Notes under the pieces: model-generated
Seen by the model: only the letters and a program-made list of their open reading frames with translations
What the model was told of the DNA's origin: nothing
Database searches by the model: none
Shown: piece after piece, positions 1 through 9,513 of the stretch
How positions within the stretch are numbered: the first letter of the stretch is position 1
How the letters are laid out: each line of letters begins with the position of its first letter
Program-made: the position numbers and the translations under genes
Source of the DNA: Hirschia baltica ATCC 49814
GTDB taxonomy: Bacteria > Pseudomonadota > Alphaproteobacteria > Caulobacterales > Hyphomonadaceae
Reading direction: 5' to 3'
NCBI RefSeq assembly: GCF_000023785.1
Contig: NC_012982.1
Span: 1,550,001-1,614,000 of the forward strand
DNA length: 64,000 nucleotides

Positions 1-1696
1 AATTTCGCCAATCAACCTGATTGCCAGAGCTTGTCGTTTCATCTGCATCAAAAATGGTTGCGTTCAAATCAGAATAGAAACCGCTCGAAAGAGCATAAGA
101 TGTTTCAAGTTCAAATCCTGTTAGACCAACTTCTGTGACACCTGAGTATGAGGTAACATCTTCAAGCGTTGTATCGAAATAGTTCAGCTTAAATGACAGA
201 TTGTCATTTTCAGTGAAAAGGTTGCTTCGATCATAAGATGTACCGATTTCATATGTATCAGCGACCTCTGGCTGCTCCATGTATACAGCGTTTTCTAGGT
301 CATCAAGAATTGGGAGGTTTTCAGTGTGTGCATAGCTCCCAAATAGTGCAAATCCGGAAGAGAATTCATATCGTAATGATGCGCCGCCCATTAACGCATC
401 ATTTTCGTAGGAAATCTCGCTATCATCATTGAGTGTGCCATCAATAGTGGATGTTTCATAGCGAACAGCCGGAGAGAAGCTCCATCCATTTAGCAAGTCG
501 ATTGTATCAACAAGGAATAGTGCGACTCGATCATCCGTTCCGCCGGGTGCAGAAGATGCATCAAGCCGATCTTTCTGGATTATTTCTGCACCAATTCTTA
601 AATCATGATCAATTGATTCAGTACCTAGATTAAAGGTGTTTTTGACCGTCAGTTTTGTTGTTTCATATTGGTGATCTGCATTGATAACTGCAAATCCGCC
701 AGGGTTCACACTTTCCTGATCAATCTCTTGGTTTGCATAAGTAAGTATAACATCTAGATCAATTAGATCATTTTCTTCAGGCGCATAGTTGTATGTCAAA
801 GAAGCTGATTGTGTTGAGATGTCTCTATCAACATTACCAAATCCGCCGCCTGATAAACCAAATGAGTCATATGGCACATCACGGTCAGTTGAATTAGATT
901 GTGTATAGCTAGCAGCGAGACTGTGTGATCCGGCGCTGTATTTAGCTTTCAACAAATATGAAGGTAGTTCAAATTCTGTATTGGTAATATCATTGCCGCT
1001 ACCGTCGGTTTGTATTTCTTGCTCTTTCCAAGAGAAATTCCCTAGAAGCTCAAACCCTTCAGTGGGCTGAAGTGCGAGTGTACTAGAAGAATTGAAACCA
1101 TTACCATTGGAGGCGTAACCGAGGGTTTGACGGAAACCGAATGATTTGTTGTCCTTGATCATGTCAGAGGCATCAATCGTTGTTAGTTTGACGACACCAC
1201 CGACAATACCTGACCCGTATTCGAAACTACCTACCGTTCCGCGAATGACATCTACACTCTTGAATAAAGCTGGATCAGTATAAAGCTGCGTTCCAATGCG
1301 ATATAATTCTTCAGAACCGACGCTGGCACCATCAATTTGAATGGCTACTTTTTGATCCGTACCGTAGGTGCCGTTTGCACCGAAACCACGAATATTGATA
1401 CCTGATCCAGACGGGGTCGAGCCGTTCACAAGTGAAACACCGGGCACAGAGTCAATTAATTCAGCAATTGTGCCTGCTTGGCGGTCTTCGATTTCCTCTT
1501 GATCAATTGTTGTGACGGGCGTCGCGGTGTCTGTTTGGACGTCACGCTTACTTTCCCCCAAAGTAAGTGTCCCTAGAAATTCCCCATCGGATACTTGCGC
1601 TGATGTGTTTTCAATCTCTTGTGCCGATGCAACTTGATGTGCTGCCAATGCTACGGCCATAGCGGTTGCGCTTTGAAATACCAGTTTCTTTATCAT
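1..1696 (-). CDS. TonB-dependent receptor, haem/haemoglobin type, C-terminus cut by window edge
   Basis: The gene runs leftward off the window, so only about 565 N-terminal codons are present. Translation of the reverse strand gives a signal peptide (MIKKLVFQSATAMAVALAAH..ASA|QE), then a plug domain with a region like LYTDPALFKSVDVIRG and YGSGIVGGVV, the pattern of the haem/haemoglobin/transferrin receptor family, followed by beta-barrel sequence. The protein would sit in the outer membrane and import haem or a haem protein with TonB-ExbBD energy. ATG at 1696 is chosen because a clean signal peptide follows. Two Fur-box-like elements lie just upstream, which fits iron repression. It is transcribed away from the sigma/anti-sigma cluster. 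The ligand is inferred from family resemblance only; another siderophore is possible. Confidence 0.85.
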   Translation of the reverse strand, partial: MIKKLVFQSATAMAVALAAHQVASAQEIENTSAQVSDGEFLGTLTLGESKRDVQTDTATPVTTIDQEEIEDRQAGTIAELIDSVPGVSLVNGSTPSGSGINIRGFGANGTYGTDQKVAIQIDGASVGSEELYRIGTQLYTDPALFKSVDVIRGTVGSFEYGSGIVGGVVKLTTIDASDMIKDNKSFGFRQTLGYASNGNGFNSSSTLALQPTEGFELLGNFSWKEQEIQTDGSGNDITNTEFELPSYLLKAKYSAGSHSLAASYTQSNSTDRDVPYDSFGLSGGGFGNVDRDISTQSASLTYNYAPEENDLIDLDVILTYANQEIDQESVNPGGFAVINADHQYETTKLTVKNTFNLGTESIDHDLRIGAEIIQKDRLDASSAPGGTDDRVALFLVDTIDLLNGWSFSPAVRYETSTIDGTLNDDSEISYENDALMGGASLRYEFSSGFALFGSYAHTENLPILDDLENAVYMEQPEVADTYEIGTSYDRSNLFTENDNLSFKLNYFDTTLEDVTSYSGVTEVGLTGFELETSYALSSGFYSDLNATIFDADETTSSGNQVDWRN

Positions 1697-1721
1697 TTTA
1701 TCCCTCTTGCCCAAAAGGCAA

Positions 1722-1738
1722 TTAATAATCATTCTCAT
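1722..1738 (-). promoter_or_regulatory. Fur-box-like element proximal to the haem-receptor gene
   Basis: The reverse strand reads ATGAGAATGATTATTAA, close to the classical Fur consensus built from GATAAT/ATTATC repeats. It lies about 25 bases before the start codon of the leftward receptor gene, where bound Fur would block transcription. Seen in sequence; the regulator is inferred. Confidence 0.55.
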
Positions 1739-1777
1739 GTGGCCGTGGGGAGGGTCTACTCTTTTCGTAGCGCATAT

Positions 1778-1797
1778 GCAACTGCGAATTATTCTCA
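1778..1797 (-). promoter_or_regulatory. Second Fur/iron-responsive-like element
   Basis: The reverse strand reads TGAGAATAATTCGCAGTTGC, a second element with the TGAGAATnATT core, about 60 bases upstream of the first. Two elements in series suggest tight iron control of the leftward receptor. The regulator could be Fur or a related iron regulator. Confidence 0.5.
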
Positions 1798-1800
1798 AAT

Positions 1801-2143
1801 ATGCAGAAAAAGCTAGATATTTAAAATTTTAACGACCTAAAAACGAGAGGCTGATCGACTTTACTATTTTCAGTGGAAGGTAAGTTTTGGTACTGCCCTT
1901 CTAGAGTCGGAAATAGGATTGGTTAAAGCGCGGTTGAATTTGGCAGTATGAAATCGCGTCAAACTAAATGGATATTTAGAAGATCAAAAATCATCAAAGC
2001 AAAATTATATCACCTCAAGAATGTAAGACGGATGAAAACTGTCTCCTTGTGTGAAGGTTTTGTGAATTGTAGATTTAGCTGGTCATTTGCCATTTGAAAC
2101 AGTTGCAAATTGTTAAAAAGCGAGTTCAGACGAAGCGGGTTGG
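1801..2143. other. Non-coding spacer between divergent receptor and sigma-factor genes
   Basis: About 340 AT-rich bases with no credible reading frame. It should hold the promoter of the rightward sigma-factor operon. The one ordered element found is the palindrome at 2093-2109. No hairpin terminator or RNA gene was recognised. Confidence 0.5.
2093..2109. promoter_or_regulatory. Palindromic element upstream of the ECF sigma-factor gene
   Basis: TTTGAAACAGTTGCAAA is a near-perfect 17-base palindrome (TTTG-AAC-GTT-CAAA core) about 35 bases before the sigma-factor start. Its form resembles LacI-family operators, but no LacI-type gene is in the window. It may be an operator for an unlinked repressor; this is inference. 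Confidence 0.35.
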
Positions 2144-2683
2144 ATGGTCCAGTTAGTAGAGAAAGTACACAGGATGGAAACTCAAAGCGATCTTATGCGA
2201 TCTTATTTGAGCTTGCGACCTGCTTTAAAGAGGTTTTTAAGGTCCAGATTGCCCTCTGACCAAGATGCTGAAGATTGCTTAAATGATTTAGCAGCTAGAA
2301 TTCTGACTACCTCTTCTATCGAAGGCGAACGTAGAAACGTCCAAGGGTATTTGTTCGCAATGGCTTCAAATTTAGTGTCTGATTGGTTTAGGGCGTCGCA
2401 CACTCGGAAGTCGGGAATGCATGTTCCCATCTATGATTTAGCGCTGACAAATGATGATACCTCTCTTGATGATAAGCTTGCTGGAAAAGAATCCTATCGT
2501 CGCTTTGAGGAAGGGTTGCAAAAATTGCCGCAAGATGAACGTGATGCTTTTGAATTACATCGTGTTCAATCAAGAACATTGCCTCAAGTTGCTGAGGAGC
2601 TAGATGTTTCGATTGCGCGAGTGAGGAAACTCATCAACAGGTCGCATACAAAACTAATGAATTATGTCTGGGCAAAATCATGA
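2144..2683 (+). CDS. ECF RNA polymerase sigma factor, FecI type
   Basis: A 179-residue sigma-70 factor of the extracytoplasmic-function class. Region 2 covers roughly residues 30-85 (DAEDCLNDLAARI, then GYLFAMASNLVSDWFR) and region 4 roughly residues 120-170 (LPQDERDAFELHR, then LPQVAEELDVSIARVRKLI). It overlaps the FecR-type gene by four bases (ATGA), and a receptor with an STN signalling domain follows, which is the classical surface-signalling arrangement. It should direct polymerase to the receptor genes downstream once the anti-sigma factor is relieved. ATG at 2144 gives the full length; ATG at 2174 is an equally plausible start, preceded by a GAGAAAG at good spacing. Confidence 0.9.
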   Translation: MVQLVEKVHRMETQSDLMRSYLSLRPALKRFLRSRLPSDQDAEDCLNDLAARILTTSSIEGERRNVQGYLFAMASNLVSDWFRASHTRKSGMHVPIYDLALTNDDTSLDDKLAGKESYRRFEEGLQKLPQDERDAFELHRVQSRTLPQVAEELDVSIARVRKLINRSHTKLMNYVWAKS

Positions 2684-3660
2684 CAATAAATAAGAATAAA
2701 GTGATTTCAGAACAAATTCTGGCTGAAGCTGTTGATTGGGCGAACCTGTTAGAAGTCGGTTTAGACGACAGTCAACAAATTCAGTTTGAGGCATGGTTGG
2801 CAAAAGATAAAATGGCAACAGAAGCGCTTGCTCAATATTATGCGCTTTTATCTCTCGCTGAACAAAAAGCCGAAAATACAGGTCAGGTCATTGCCTTTAA
2901 TCGCAAGCCTAAACGGTCCACATCATATGCAAAATGGGGCGCTTTGATCGCTGCTGGATTAGCGATAGCTATCATTCTCGTGCCTCAAATTGGCAGAAAC
3001 GATGACCAACAGGCTCCAATACATCTGGAGGCAATCCAAACCAGAGTTGATAATTATGAACTGGCGGATACGAGCCGTATCTGGTTGGACAGTATGTCCG
3101 AAGCTATTTTTGAACAGACATCATCCTCTCGTTTGATGGCGTTAAAGAGTGGTCGCGTGTTTTTGGATGTCGCTCATGATAAATCCAAACCATTCATCAT
3201 TGATTCCGGTGACGTGCAGTTCGTCGTTAAAGGGACGTCTTTTGAAATTGATAAACAAGAGAACAAAGTAGACCTAAGCGTTGAAACTGGTTTGGTTGAG
3301 ATACATTATGATGATGTGGTCACAGCGGTTGGCAGGGGGAATATTGCTTCATTTGATTTGAAAGACAGACGTTTGGAGTTGGCCCCAATCGATGAAAGCA
3401 AAATCGCGCTGTGGCGAGAAAATAAACTCTATTTCGACAATGTGTCGCTTTCTGAAGTCGTGGATGAATTTAATCGCTATTTTGAGGCCGGAATTATCCT
3501 GAATGACCCTGATTTAGGAGCAGAGAAAGTATCCGGCGTGTATGAAATTACTGGTCCAGACGCTTTCTCTGATACTTTAGCTGAGCTTTTCAGCCTCGAC
3601 GTGCATAAAAATACACTAGGAGAGGTCGAAATTTCAAGAACCGAAGCGACTGATAAATAA
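2680..3660 (+). CDS. FecR-type transmembrane anti-sigma factor/sensor
   Basis: A 326-residue inner-membrane regulator that holds the upstream sigma factor and responds to the STN domain of the receptor. The N-terminal cytoplasmic part (residues about 10-55, ending in an FEAWLAKD motif) matches the DUF4880 segment of FecR proteins. One membrane helix lies at about residues 87-105 (WGALIAAGLAIAIILVPQIG). The periplasmic FecR domain follows (SRIWLDSMSEAIFE, VQFVVKGTSFEID). A C-terminal DUF4974-like part (LYFDNVSLSEVVDEFNRYF) resembles the STN fold it should contact. Start and stop overlap the sigma gene, so the two are translationally coupled. Confidence 0.9.
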   Translation: MTINKNKVISEQILAEAVDWANLLEVGLDDSQQIQFEAWLAKDKMATEALAQYYALLSLAEQKAENTGQVIAFNRKPKRSTSYAKWGALIAAGLAIAIILVPQIGRNDDQQAPIHLEAIQTRVDNYELADTSRIWLDSMSEAIFEQTSSSRLMALKSGRVFLDVAHDKSKPFIIDSGDVQFVVKGTSFEIDKQENKVDLSVETGLVEIHYDDVVTAVGRGNIASFDLKDRRLELAPIDESKIALWRENKLYFDNVSLSEVVDEFNRYFEAGIILNDPDLGAEKVSGVYEITGPDAFSDTLAELFSLDVHKNTLGEVEISRTEATDK

Positions 3661-3706
3661 CTGACACAGTTCTGGAATAATAAGAGGCATGTAAGAGGGG
3701 CTTTGC

Positions 3707-6652
3707 ATGTTTCGGAATTTATTTCTGGCGGCGAGTGTCGTTTGTATCAATGTTGTTTTGCCTGCTCATGCAGAAGACTCAGTTTGGTTAGATTTAAAGC
3801 CTGACTTATTGTCAGACCAACTCCTTGAAATTGCCAAGATCTATGATGTTGATGTGGTTTTTAGGAATAAGGACACCGCCCACAAAACAAATGGTTATGT
3901 TGTGGGGCAGTTCACGACGCAAGAAGCTTTAGAAGCTGCCCTGTCTGGCTCTCAATTACGCTTTCACCAAGATAAGCTTGGCTCTTACATAATTGAAGCT
4001 ATTTCAATAGATTCTAAAGAGAATAGTGCCCCACGGCTTCCCTCAGAAATTTTAGCCAATAAGGGTAATGATCAGAGCTCAGCAATCGCTCTTACAGGGT
4101 TAGATCCACTTGTGCTGGATACAGTTCTCCTTAAGGGGAGTATGCTGTCAAATATTCGATCACTGAAAAACAAACGCTTAAGTGATACAATTACTGAAAG
4201 TGTCTTTAGCGATGAATTGGGACAGATTCCCTCCAACAATATCGGTGAAAGTATAAATCGGCTTCCTGGCGTATCTATGTTGGTTGAAAAGGGAGAGGGA
4301 CGTTATTTCCAAATTCGCGGCATCAACCCAACACTTAATAATATAACCCTAAACGGGACGAATATAGGGTCGCCAGAGACAGAGAGCGGCGGTCGTCAGG
4401 CCCCTTTGGATATGATTGCCAGTGGTGTGGTTGACGGCGTTGTTATCCGAAAAGTTCGAACACCCGATATGGATGGGCAGGGTATCGGTGGAACGTTGGA
4501 TGTCGAAACAAAATCACCTTTTGACCGCAGCAGTCATTTTGATGGGCAAGTATCTGCTAAATATGGGTTTGAAGAGATTTCAGCATTAGAGAATTCGTAT
4601 GGAGGATCTGATCCATTCGCATTGGAAACGACATTGTCGGCAAAATCAAGGGATCAAAAGTGGGGGATGTTATTGTCGGGAGCCATGTCTGAAAGAGAAT
4701 ATGTTGCTTCAGGTATTTATCAGGATGATTGGTCTCAGATCACGTCTGAAACAGGAGATCAGACTGGGGCAATTCCGAATCTGATCAAAAATAATTATTA
4801 TGTGATTGGCCGCAAAAGACGCAATTTGAACAGCGTTTTAGAATATCGACCAAATGACACAAACAGATTTTATGCCACAACATTTTGGGCGCGCTGGGAG
4901 GAGTTTCAGCATCGCAATCGCTATGAAGAAGTTTTGGGACAAGAGCTTAGCTTCACTACGCCTACTACTGGCGAAGTGGAGAATGTAGCCGCAAATCTAA
5001 ACCTGAGGCTTGAAGAACCCAAAAAGACGATATTTTCCATTGCTGGCGGTGGTGAACATCATCTTGATAACCTCGTTTTGAGTTATAAATTGAACTCAAA
5101 CCAGAACCAGATATCCGAACCAAATGTATTTTGGAAGTTTGCAACAGATCCTATTCTTGGTCCAGAAAGTTTCATTATAGATGCAAAAGGGATTGTGCAT
5201 CTGACGCCGCAAGAAGAAGCGTTGGACCGACAATCACCGACTTATTTTAAATTAGAAACGCTTGATCGTTTGGAAAGTGAGATGAAGGAGACATCTTCAT
5301 CTTTTCGTGGAGATTTAGAATGGTTCTCCAGCGCTAATACATCATTGAAAACGGGCATTAAATATCGCTCAACGCACCGTGAACGTGATTTCTCAGAGCC
5401 GGTTTACCTCTCTGGAATATCGCAATTGAATTTGGCAACTTCCTCAAATTTCACACATAGCGCTTTTGAAAACTGCAATAAGAGCCTTTGCGCCCCCAAC
5501 ATATTATTGGACATCAACGCCTTAGAAGCATTCTATGCTGACACTTCTAATTCACTCTATTTCCAACTTGATGAAGAGGGGGAGTTTCAGGCTGAGTTTT
5601 CATCTGATTACATGGTAGAGGAAGATGTTTTTGCGCTATATCTTATGGGGAAAAAGGCGATTTCATTTGTTGATATAATTGCAGGGCTTCGCATTGAATC
5701 AACGCAAGTAGAAACATCCGGCTATTTGCTTTCAGATGGTGCAGCTAAACTAATCAAACAGAATGACAATTATACAAATTGGTTGCCAAGTCTTATCGCG
5801 ACTTGGAATTTGCACCATAATCTGCTTGTCCGCACCAGCGTATCTCGCGCAATAGGGCGTCCAGATTATACAGATATCGCACCTCGTTCTTACTTGTATG
5901 AGAATGAGGCAGGAGAAGTCTTACAGATAGGAAATCCTGATCTCAGTGCGCGTGTATCATGGAATTATGATGCATCTTTTGAATGGTATCCAAATGATTT
6001 GTCATTGCTGTATGTGAATGTGTTTCACAAAGATATTTCTGACGACATTGTAGAGGTTTCACAAACAATTGCCGGCGAAGATAATATTCGTTCAGAATTG
6101 AATGTGCGCGGATTAGACATTATTAGCGATGCCCAGATAAGTGGATTAGATAATTTACAAATACAATCATTTATCAATGCTGGAAGTAGCCGTTTGACCG
6201 GCATAGAATTAGGGCTAAATACAAGGTTGGATTCTGTCCTTCCATCCCTCTTTCGTGGTTTTAGCATAGCGGCAAATGCAACCATTTTAGATGGCGAAAC
6301 AATAATTGATGGGCAATCATTTCCATTGCTAAATCAAGCTGATCACACATATGCATTGTCTTTCTTATATCAAAATAAAAAGACAGATGCCTCCATTTCC
6401 TATGCCTATAATGACAGCTATCTGACGCGTTTTGATCATGACAATCCAAACGATAATTTAAGCCAAGGCGAATTTGGGCGTTGGGATGCTAAGCTCTCAT
6501 ACACGTTTAACGATGGGGTCAAATTATTTCTTGAAGGCGTTAATCTCAACAATGAACCCACAACAGAGTTTCAGGGCAGTCGAGAAAGCTGGAACACTGA
6601 GCATGAATATGTAGGACGCACTGTTTATCTTGGGTTGAGCTACGGGTTTTAG
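3707..6652 (+). CDS. TonB-dependent receptor with N-terminal STN signalling domain (TonB-Xanth-Caul type)
   Basis: A 981-residue outer-membrane receptor. A signal peptide (residues 1-22, ending PAHA|ED) is followed by an STN domain (about 30-105; SVWLDLKPDLLSDQLLEIA, then GSYIIEA), the module that touches the FecR partner. The plug domain (about 150-290) carries SINRLPGVSMLVEKGEGRYF and QIRGINPTLNNITLNG, typical of the TonB-Xanth-Caul subfamily. The barrel ends in the aromatic signature GLSYGF. It lies 46 bases after the FecR gene, behind a purine-rich GAGGGG site. It is probably both transporter and signal receiver for the sigma/anti-sigma pair. The next receptor is clearly its paralogue but lacks STN. 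The ligand is unknown; many members of this subfamily import plant or algal carbohydrates or other organic ligands. Confidence 0.92.
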   Translation: MFRNLFLAASVVCINVVLPAHAEDSVWLDLKPDLLSDQLLEIAKIYDVDVVFRNKDTAHKTNGYVVGQFTTQEALEAALSGSQLRFHQDKLGSYIIEAISIDSKENSAPRLPSEILANKGNDQSSAIALTGLDPLVLDTVLLKGSMLSNIRSLKNKRLSDTITESVFSDELGQIPSNNIGESINRLPGVSMLVEKGEGRYFQIRGINPTLNNITLNGTNIGSPETESGGRQAPLDMIASGVVDGVVIRKVRTPDMDGQGIGGTLDVETKSPFDRSSHFDGQVSAKYGFEEISALENSYGGSDPFALETTLSAKSRDQKWGMLLSGAMSEREYVASGIYQDDWSQITSETGDQTGAIPNLIKNNYYVIGRKRRNLNSVLEYRPNDTNRFYATTFWARWEEFQHRNRYEEVLGQELSFTTPTTGEVENVAANLNLRLEEPKKTIFSIAGGGEHHLDNLVLSYKLNSNQNQISEPNVFWKFATDPILGPESFIIDAKGIVHLTPQEEALDRQSPTYFKLETLDRLESEMKETSSSFRGDLEWFSSANTSLKTGIKYRSTHRERDFSEPVYLSGISQLNLATSSNFTHSAFENCNKSLCAPNILLDINALEAFYADTSNSLYFQLDEEGEFQAEFSSDYMVEEDVFALYLMGKKAISFVDIIAGLRIESTQVETSGYLLSDGAAKLIKQNDNYTNWLPSLIATWNLHHNLLVRTSVSRAIGRPDYTDIAPRSYLYENEAGEVLQIGNPDLSARVSWNYDASFEWYPNDLSLLYVNVFHKDISDDIVEVSQTIAGEDNIRSELNVRGLDIISDAQISGLDNLQIQSFINAGSSRLTGIELGLNTRLDSVLPSLFRGFSIAANATILDGETIIDGQSFPLLNQADHTYALSFLYQNKKTDASISYAYNDSYLTRFDHDNPNDNLSQGEFGRWDAKLSYTFNDGVKLFLEGVNLNNEPTTEFQGSRESWNTEHEYVGRTVYLGLSYGF

Positions 6653-6674
6653 AATTTTTCTGATCCGTGAGGTC

Positions 6675-6698
6675 GAAACTTCATTTCATAAAACTGTC
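6675..6698 (+). promoter_or_regulatory. Possible ECF-type promoter before the second receptor
   Basis: GAAAC at 6675-6679 and GTC at 6696-6698 are separated by 16 bases, the spacing and letters common in promoters of ECF sigma factors (GAAC at -35, GTC at -10). They sit about 80 bases before the second receptor gene, so the FecI-type factor could drive it directly. Short motifs, so the call is weak. Confidence 0.3.
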
Positions 6699-6776
6699 AA
6701 ACAGATCGCGAAATTCCTTCCGTCTTAAAGGTTGGAGCGCGATTGACCCGCTCTGATTTATACCTGAGGGGATACC

Positions 6777-9449
6777 ATGTCTAAGAAAAACCTAGTCTTG
6801 AAGACGGCTCTGATTAAAACATCTATTTTAGCGCTTTCTACAGCTTTTACCTTGCCCGCTTTCGCGCAAGAGAGCGTTCAGTCCACAGAAGACGAAACAT
6901 CAATGATGGACACGATTGTGATTGAAGGTTCTCTTCTTTCACGTAAGCAGGGCATCATGGACAAGCGCGACGCATCTCAAATCATTGAGGCTTTAAGTGC
7001 GGATGAACTTGGTCAATTGCCAGATAAGAATGTGGGTGAAAGCCTAAACAGGCTTGCGGGTGTATCCATGCTCGTTGAAAAAGGTGAGGGGCGTTATGTT
7101 CAAATTCGCGGTATCAACCCATCGCTTAATAATGTCACAATTAATGGTGCAAACCTAGGGTCTCCAGAAGTCGAAGGCGGTGGGCGTCAAGCGCCTCTAG
7201 ATATCATTGCCGGCGGTGTGCTGGGCGCTGTTCAGGTGATCAAAGCCCCAACACCTGACATGGATGCACAAGGTATTGGTGGTACGGTTAATGTCGAGAC
7301 AAAATCTCCGTTTGACCGTGAAGAAAACTTCTATGGTTATGCAAATGTTCGTTACGGGTTTGAAGAAATTGAACCACAAGATAACGCATATGGTGGAACA
7401 AACCCGTATGGTTTGGATGCCACTCTTGCTGGTAAGACTGATGATAAAAAATTTGGATGGTTGATTGCTGGCTCTCTTTCAGACCGTGAATATATTGCGC
7501 CTGGTTTTTATCAGGATGATTGGGCAAAATATGATGCTGATGCAGCGACAAATTCTGTGGGTGGATATGCGCCTGAAGCCGTTAAGAACAATTACTATGT
7601 TATTGGACGCAAGCGTTTAAACCTGAATGGGGTTCTTGAGTTTCGTCCGACAGATAACTCAAAATATTTCGCACGTGGGTTTTATGCAACTTGGGAAGAG
7701 TTTCAGCACCGCAATCGTTACGCCGAAGTTTTTGACAATGATATTGTGTTCACAAGTGCTGAATCAGGAACGTCTGGTGAAAACGCTATCCAAGCCAATA
7801 TTCGCCTAGAAAAACCTGAAAAAGAAGTTTTCACTTTCGCTATTGGTGGTGAGAATATCGTAGATGCTTTGACTATAGATTATGAAGTAAACTCTGGTTC
7901 CAATAGCTTAGAAGAGCCTTATTCCTATTGGGAATGGGAAACTGGTGAGGATTTTGGTCCAAACACTTTCACAATCAATGGCGATGGTCTCGTCACCATC
8001 ACACCTGATGCTGGTACACCGGACCGCCAAGATCCAAGCTTTATCAATTTTGACCGTGCGCGCTTTCAAAATAGTTCTATGGAAGAAGACACGCTTGCTG
8101 CGCAATTTAATGTCACTTGGGACATGAATGATCAAACCCAAATTAAAACGGGTATGAAGTATCGGAGCACTGAACGTGAATGGGATTACAGTCTCACACG
8201 TTATGATGGCGGCGCATCCGACCTGAATCTGGGATCATCAGATAGTTTCACAAATGGTGCATTCACAAACTGTATTGAAAGTGGTTGTCGTCCTAATATC
8301 CTTATGGATATCGATGCAATGAATGCATTTATTGCAGACCCAAACAATGCAGAATTTTTTGAACTAAACGAAGGCAATAATTTCTCATCTGAATTTGCAT
8401 CTGATTATGGCATAACTGAAAACGTATTAGCTGGTTATGTGATGGGAAGTCATGATTTTGGCGGTGTTGAACTAATCGGTGGTGTTCGCGTAGAAGCCAC
8501 AGACATTGATAGCTCAGGTTATCTCTTTGTTGATGGTAACGCTCAAGAAGTTGAGGATGGTGGTGATTACGTCAACATACTTCCAGCATTGTTAGCCAAT
8601 TGGGATGTTACCGATAGCCTGAAAGTTCGCGGTTCTGTGACACGTGCGCTGGGGCGTCCTGAATTTGATCAAATTGCACCGCGTTCTTCCTTCTCAGATG
8701 AAGCAGGGCAAGGGTCTCTCAATATTGGTAATCCAAACCTAGAGGCTCGTGTTTCTTGGAATTATGATGCATCTATTGAGTGGTATCCAAACGAACTTAC
8801 TTTGCTTTCAGCATCTGTATTTATCAAAGATATCTCCAATGACATTGTTGGTCTTTCCGAAAAATATAATGGTGTTTCTGAAATCAATGCAGCGCTTGCA
8901 GCTCGTGGGTTGACCGGTGCTATTGATGTAGATGGTCTTGGGCTTGAAGAGCTGAATGTGTCTACAACTCAAAATGCAGGTTCAAGTGAATTGAAAGGTC
9001 TTGAGCTTATTGCTCAAACCCAATTTGATGATTTCTTGCCTGCATCGCTAGCTGGTTTTGGTGCATCTGTTTCTGCAACATTCCTTGATGGTGAAACGGA
9101 AGTGAATGGTGAAACTTTGCCATTGCTAAATCAGGCGGAACGCTCCTACGCATTCTCTGCTTTTTATCAAAACCACGGTATCGATGCTTCAATCAGCTAT
9201 GCTTACAATGATAGCTTTGCAACTGATATTAATTTATCAGATTCAGACTTTAATTTGGATCAAGGTGAGTTTGGTCGTTGGGATGCAAAAGCATCATATG
9301 AAGTCATGGAAAATTTCAAAGTCTTTGTTGAAGGTGTGAACCTGAATGACGAACCGACAACTGAATTCCAAGGCAGATCTGAGCTTCGCAATACTGAAGC
9401 TGAATATGTGGGTCGTACTGTGTATGTTGGATTGAGCTACGGCTTCTAA
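6777..9449 (+). CDS. TonB-dependent receptor, TonB-Xanth-Caul type, paralogue without STN
   Basis: An 890-residue receptor with signal peptide (cleavage after PAFA, before QES), a plug containing SLNRLAGVSMLVEKGEGRYV and PTPDMDAQGIGGTVNVETK, and a barrel ending in GLSYGF. By eye it matches the preceding receptor over the plug and most of the barrel at well over half of positions, including unusual loop segments (for example NYDASxEWYPN). It begins directly at the plug with no STN domain, so it cannot signal to FecR. A GAGGGGAT ribosome site precedes ATG 6777. Its codons look more optimised than those of its neighbour, fitting a high-abundance bulk transporter paired with a low-abundance sensor copy. 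A strong terminator follows. Confidence 0.92.
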   Translation: MSKKNLVLKTALIKTSILALSTAFTLPAFAQESVQSTEDETSMMDTIVIEGSLLSRKQGIMDKRDASQIIEALSADELGQLPDKNVGESLNRLAGVSMLVEKGEGRYVQIRGINPSLNNVTINGANLGSPEVEGGGRQAPLDIIAGGVLGAVQVIKAPTPDMDAQGIGGTVNVETKSPFDREENFYGYANVRYGFEEIEPQDNAYGGTNPYGLDATLAGKTDDKKFGWLIAGSLSDREYIAPGFYQDDWAKYDADAATNSVGGYAPEAVKNNYYVIGRKRLNLNGVLEFRPTDNSKYFARGFYATWEEFQHRNRYAEVFDNDIVFTSAESGTSGENAIQANIRLEKPEKEVFTFAIGGENIVDALTIDYEVNSGSNSLEEPYSYWEWETGEDFGPNTFTINGDGLVTITPDAGTPDRQDPSFINFDRARFQNSSMEEDTLAAQFNVTWDMNDQTQIKTGMKYRSTEREWDYSLTRYDGGASDLNLGSSDSFTNGAFTNCIESGCRPNILMDIDAMNAFIADPNNAEFFELNEGNNFSSEFASDYGITENVLAGYVMGSHDFGGVELIGGVRVEATDIDSSGYLFVDGNAQEVEDGGDYVNILPALLANWDVTDSLKVRGSVTRALGRPEFDQIAPRSSFSDEAGQGSLNIGNPNLEARVSWNYDASIEWYPNELTLLSASVFIKDISNDIVGLSEKYNGVSEINAALAARGLTGAIDVDGLGLEELNVSTTQNAGSSELKGLELIAQTQFDDFLPASLAGFGASVSATFLDGETEVNGETLPLLNQAERSYAFSAFYQNHGIDASISYAYNDSFATDINLSDSDFNLDQGEFGRWDAKASYEVMENFKVFVEGVNLNDEPTTEFQGRSELRNTEAEYVGRTVYVGLSYGF

Positions 9450-9470
9450 ATCGAACGATTAAAATATCAC

Positions 9471-9502
9471 CCCACCCCGGAATCGGGGTGGGTTACTTTT
9501 TT
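9471..9502 (+). terminator. Rho-independent terminator after the second receptor gene
   Basis: CCCACCCCG (9471-9479) pairs perfectly with CGGGGTGGG (9484-9492) around a GAAT loop, followed by a T-rich tract. It begins 21 bases after the receptor stop codon and ends just before the ribosome site of the next gene, so partial read-through may set expression of the lipoprotein gene. Confidence 0.85.
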
Positions 9503-9513
9503 AGGAATTTGCA

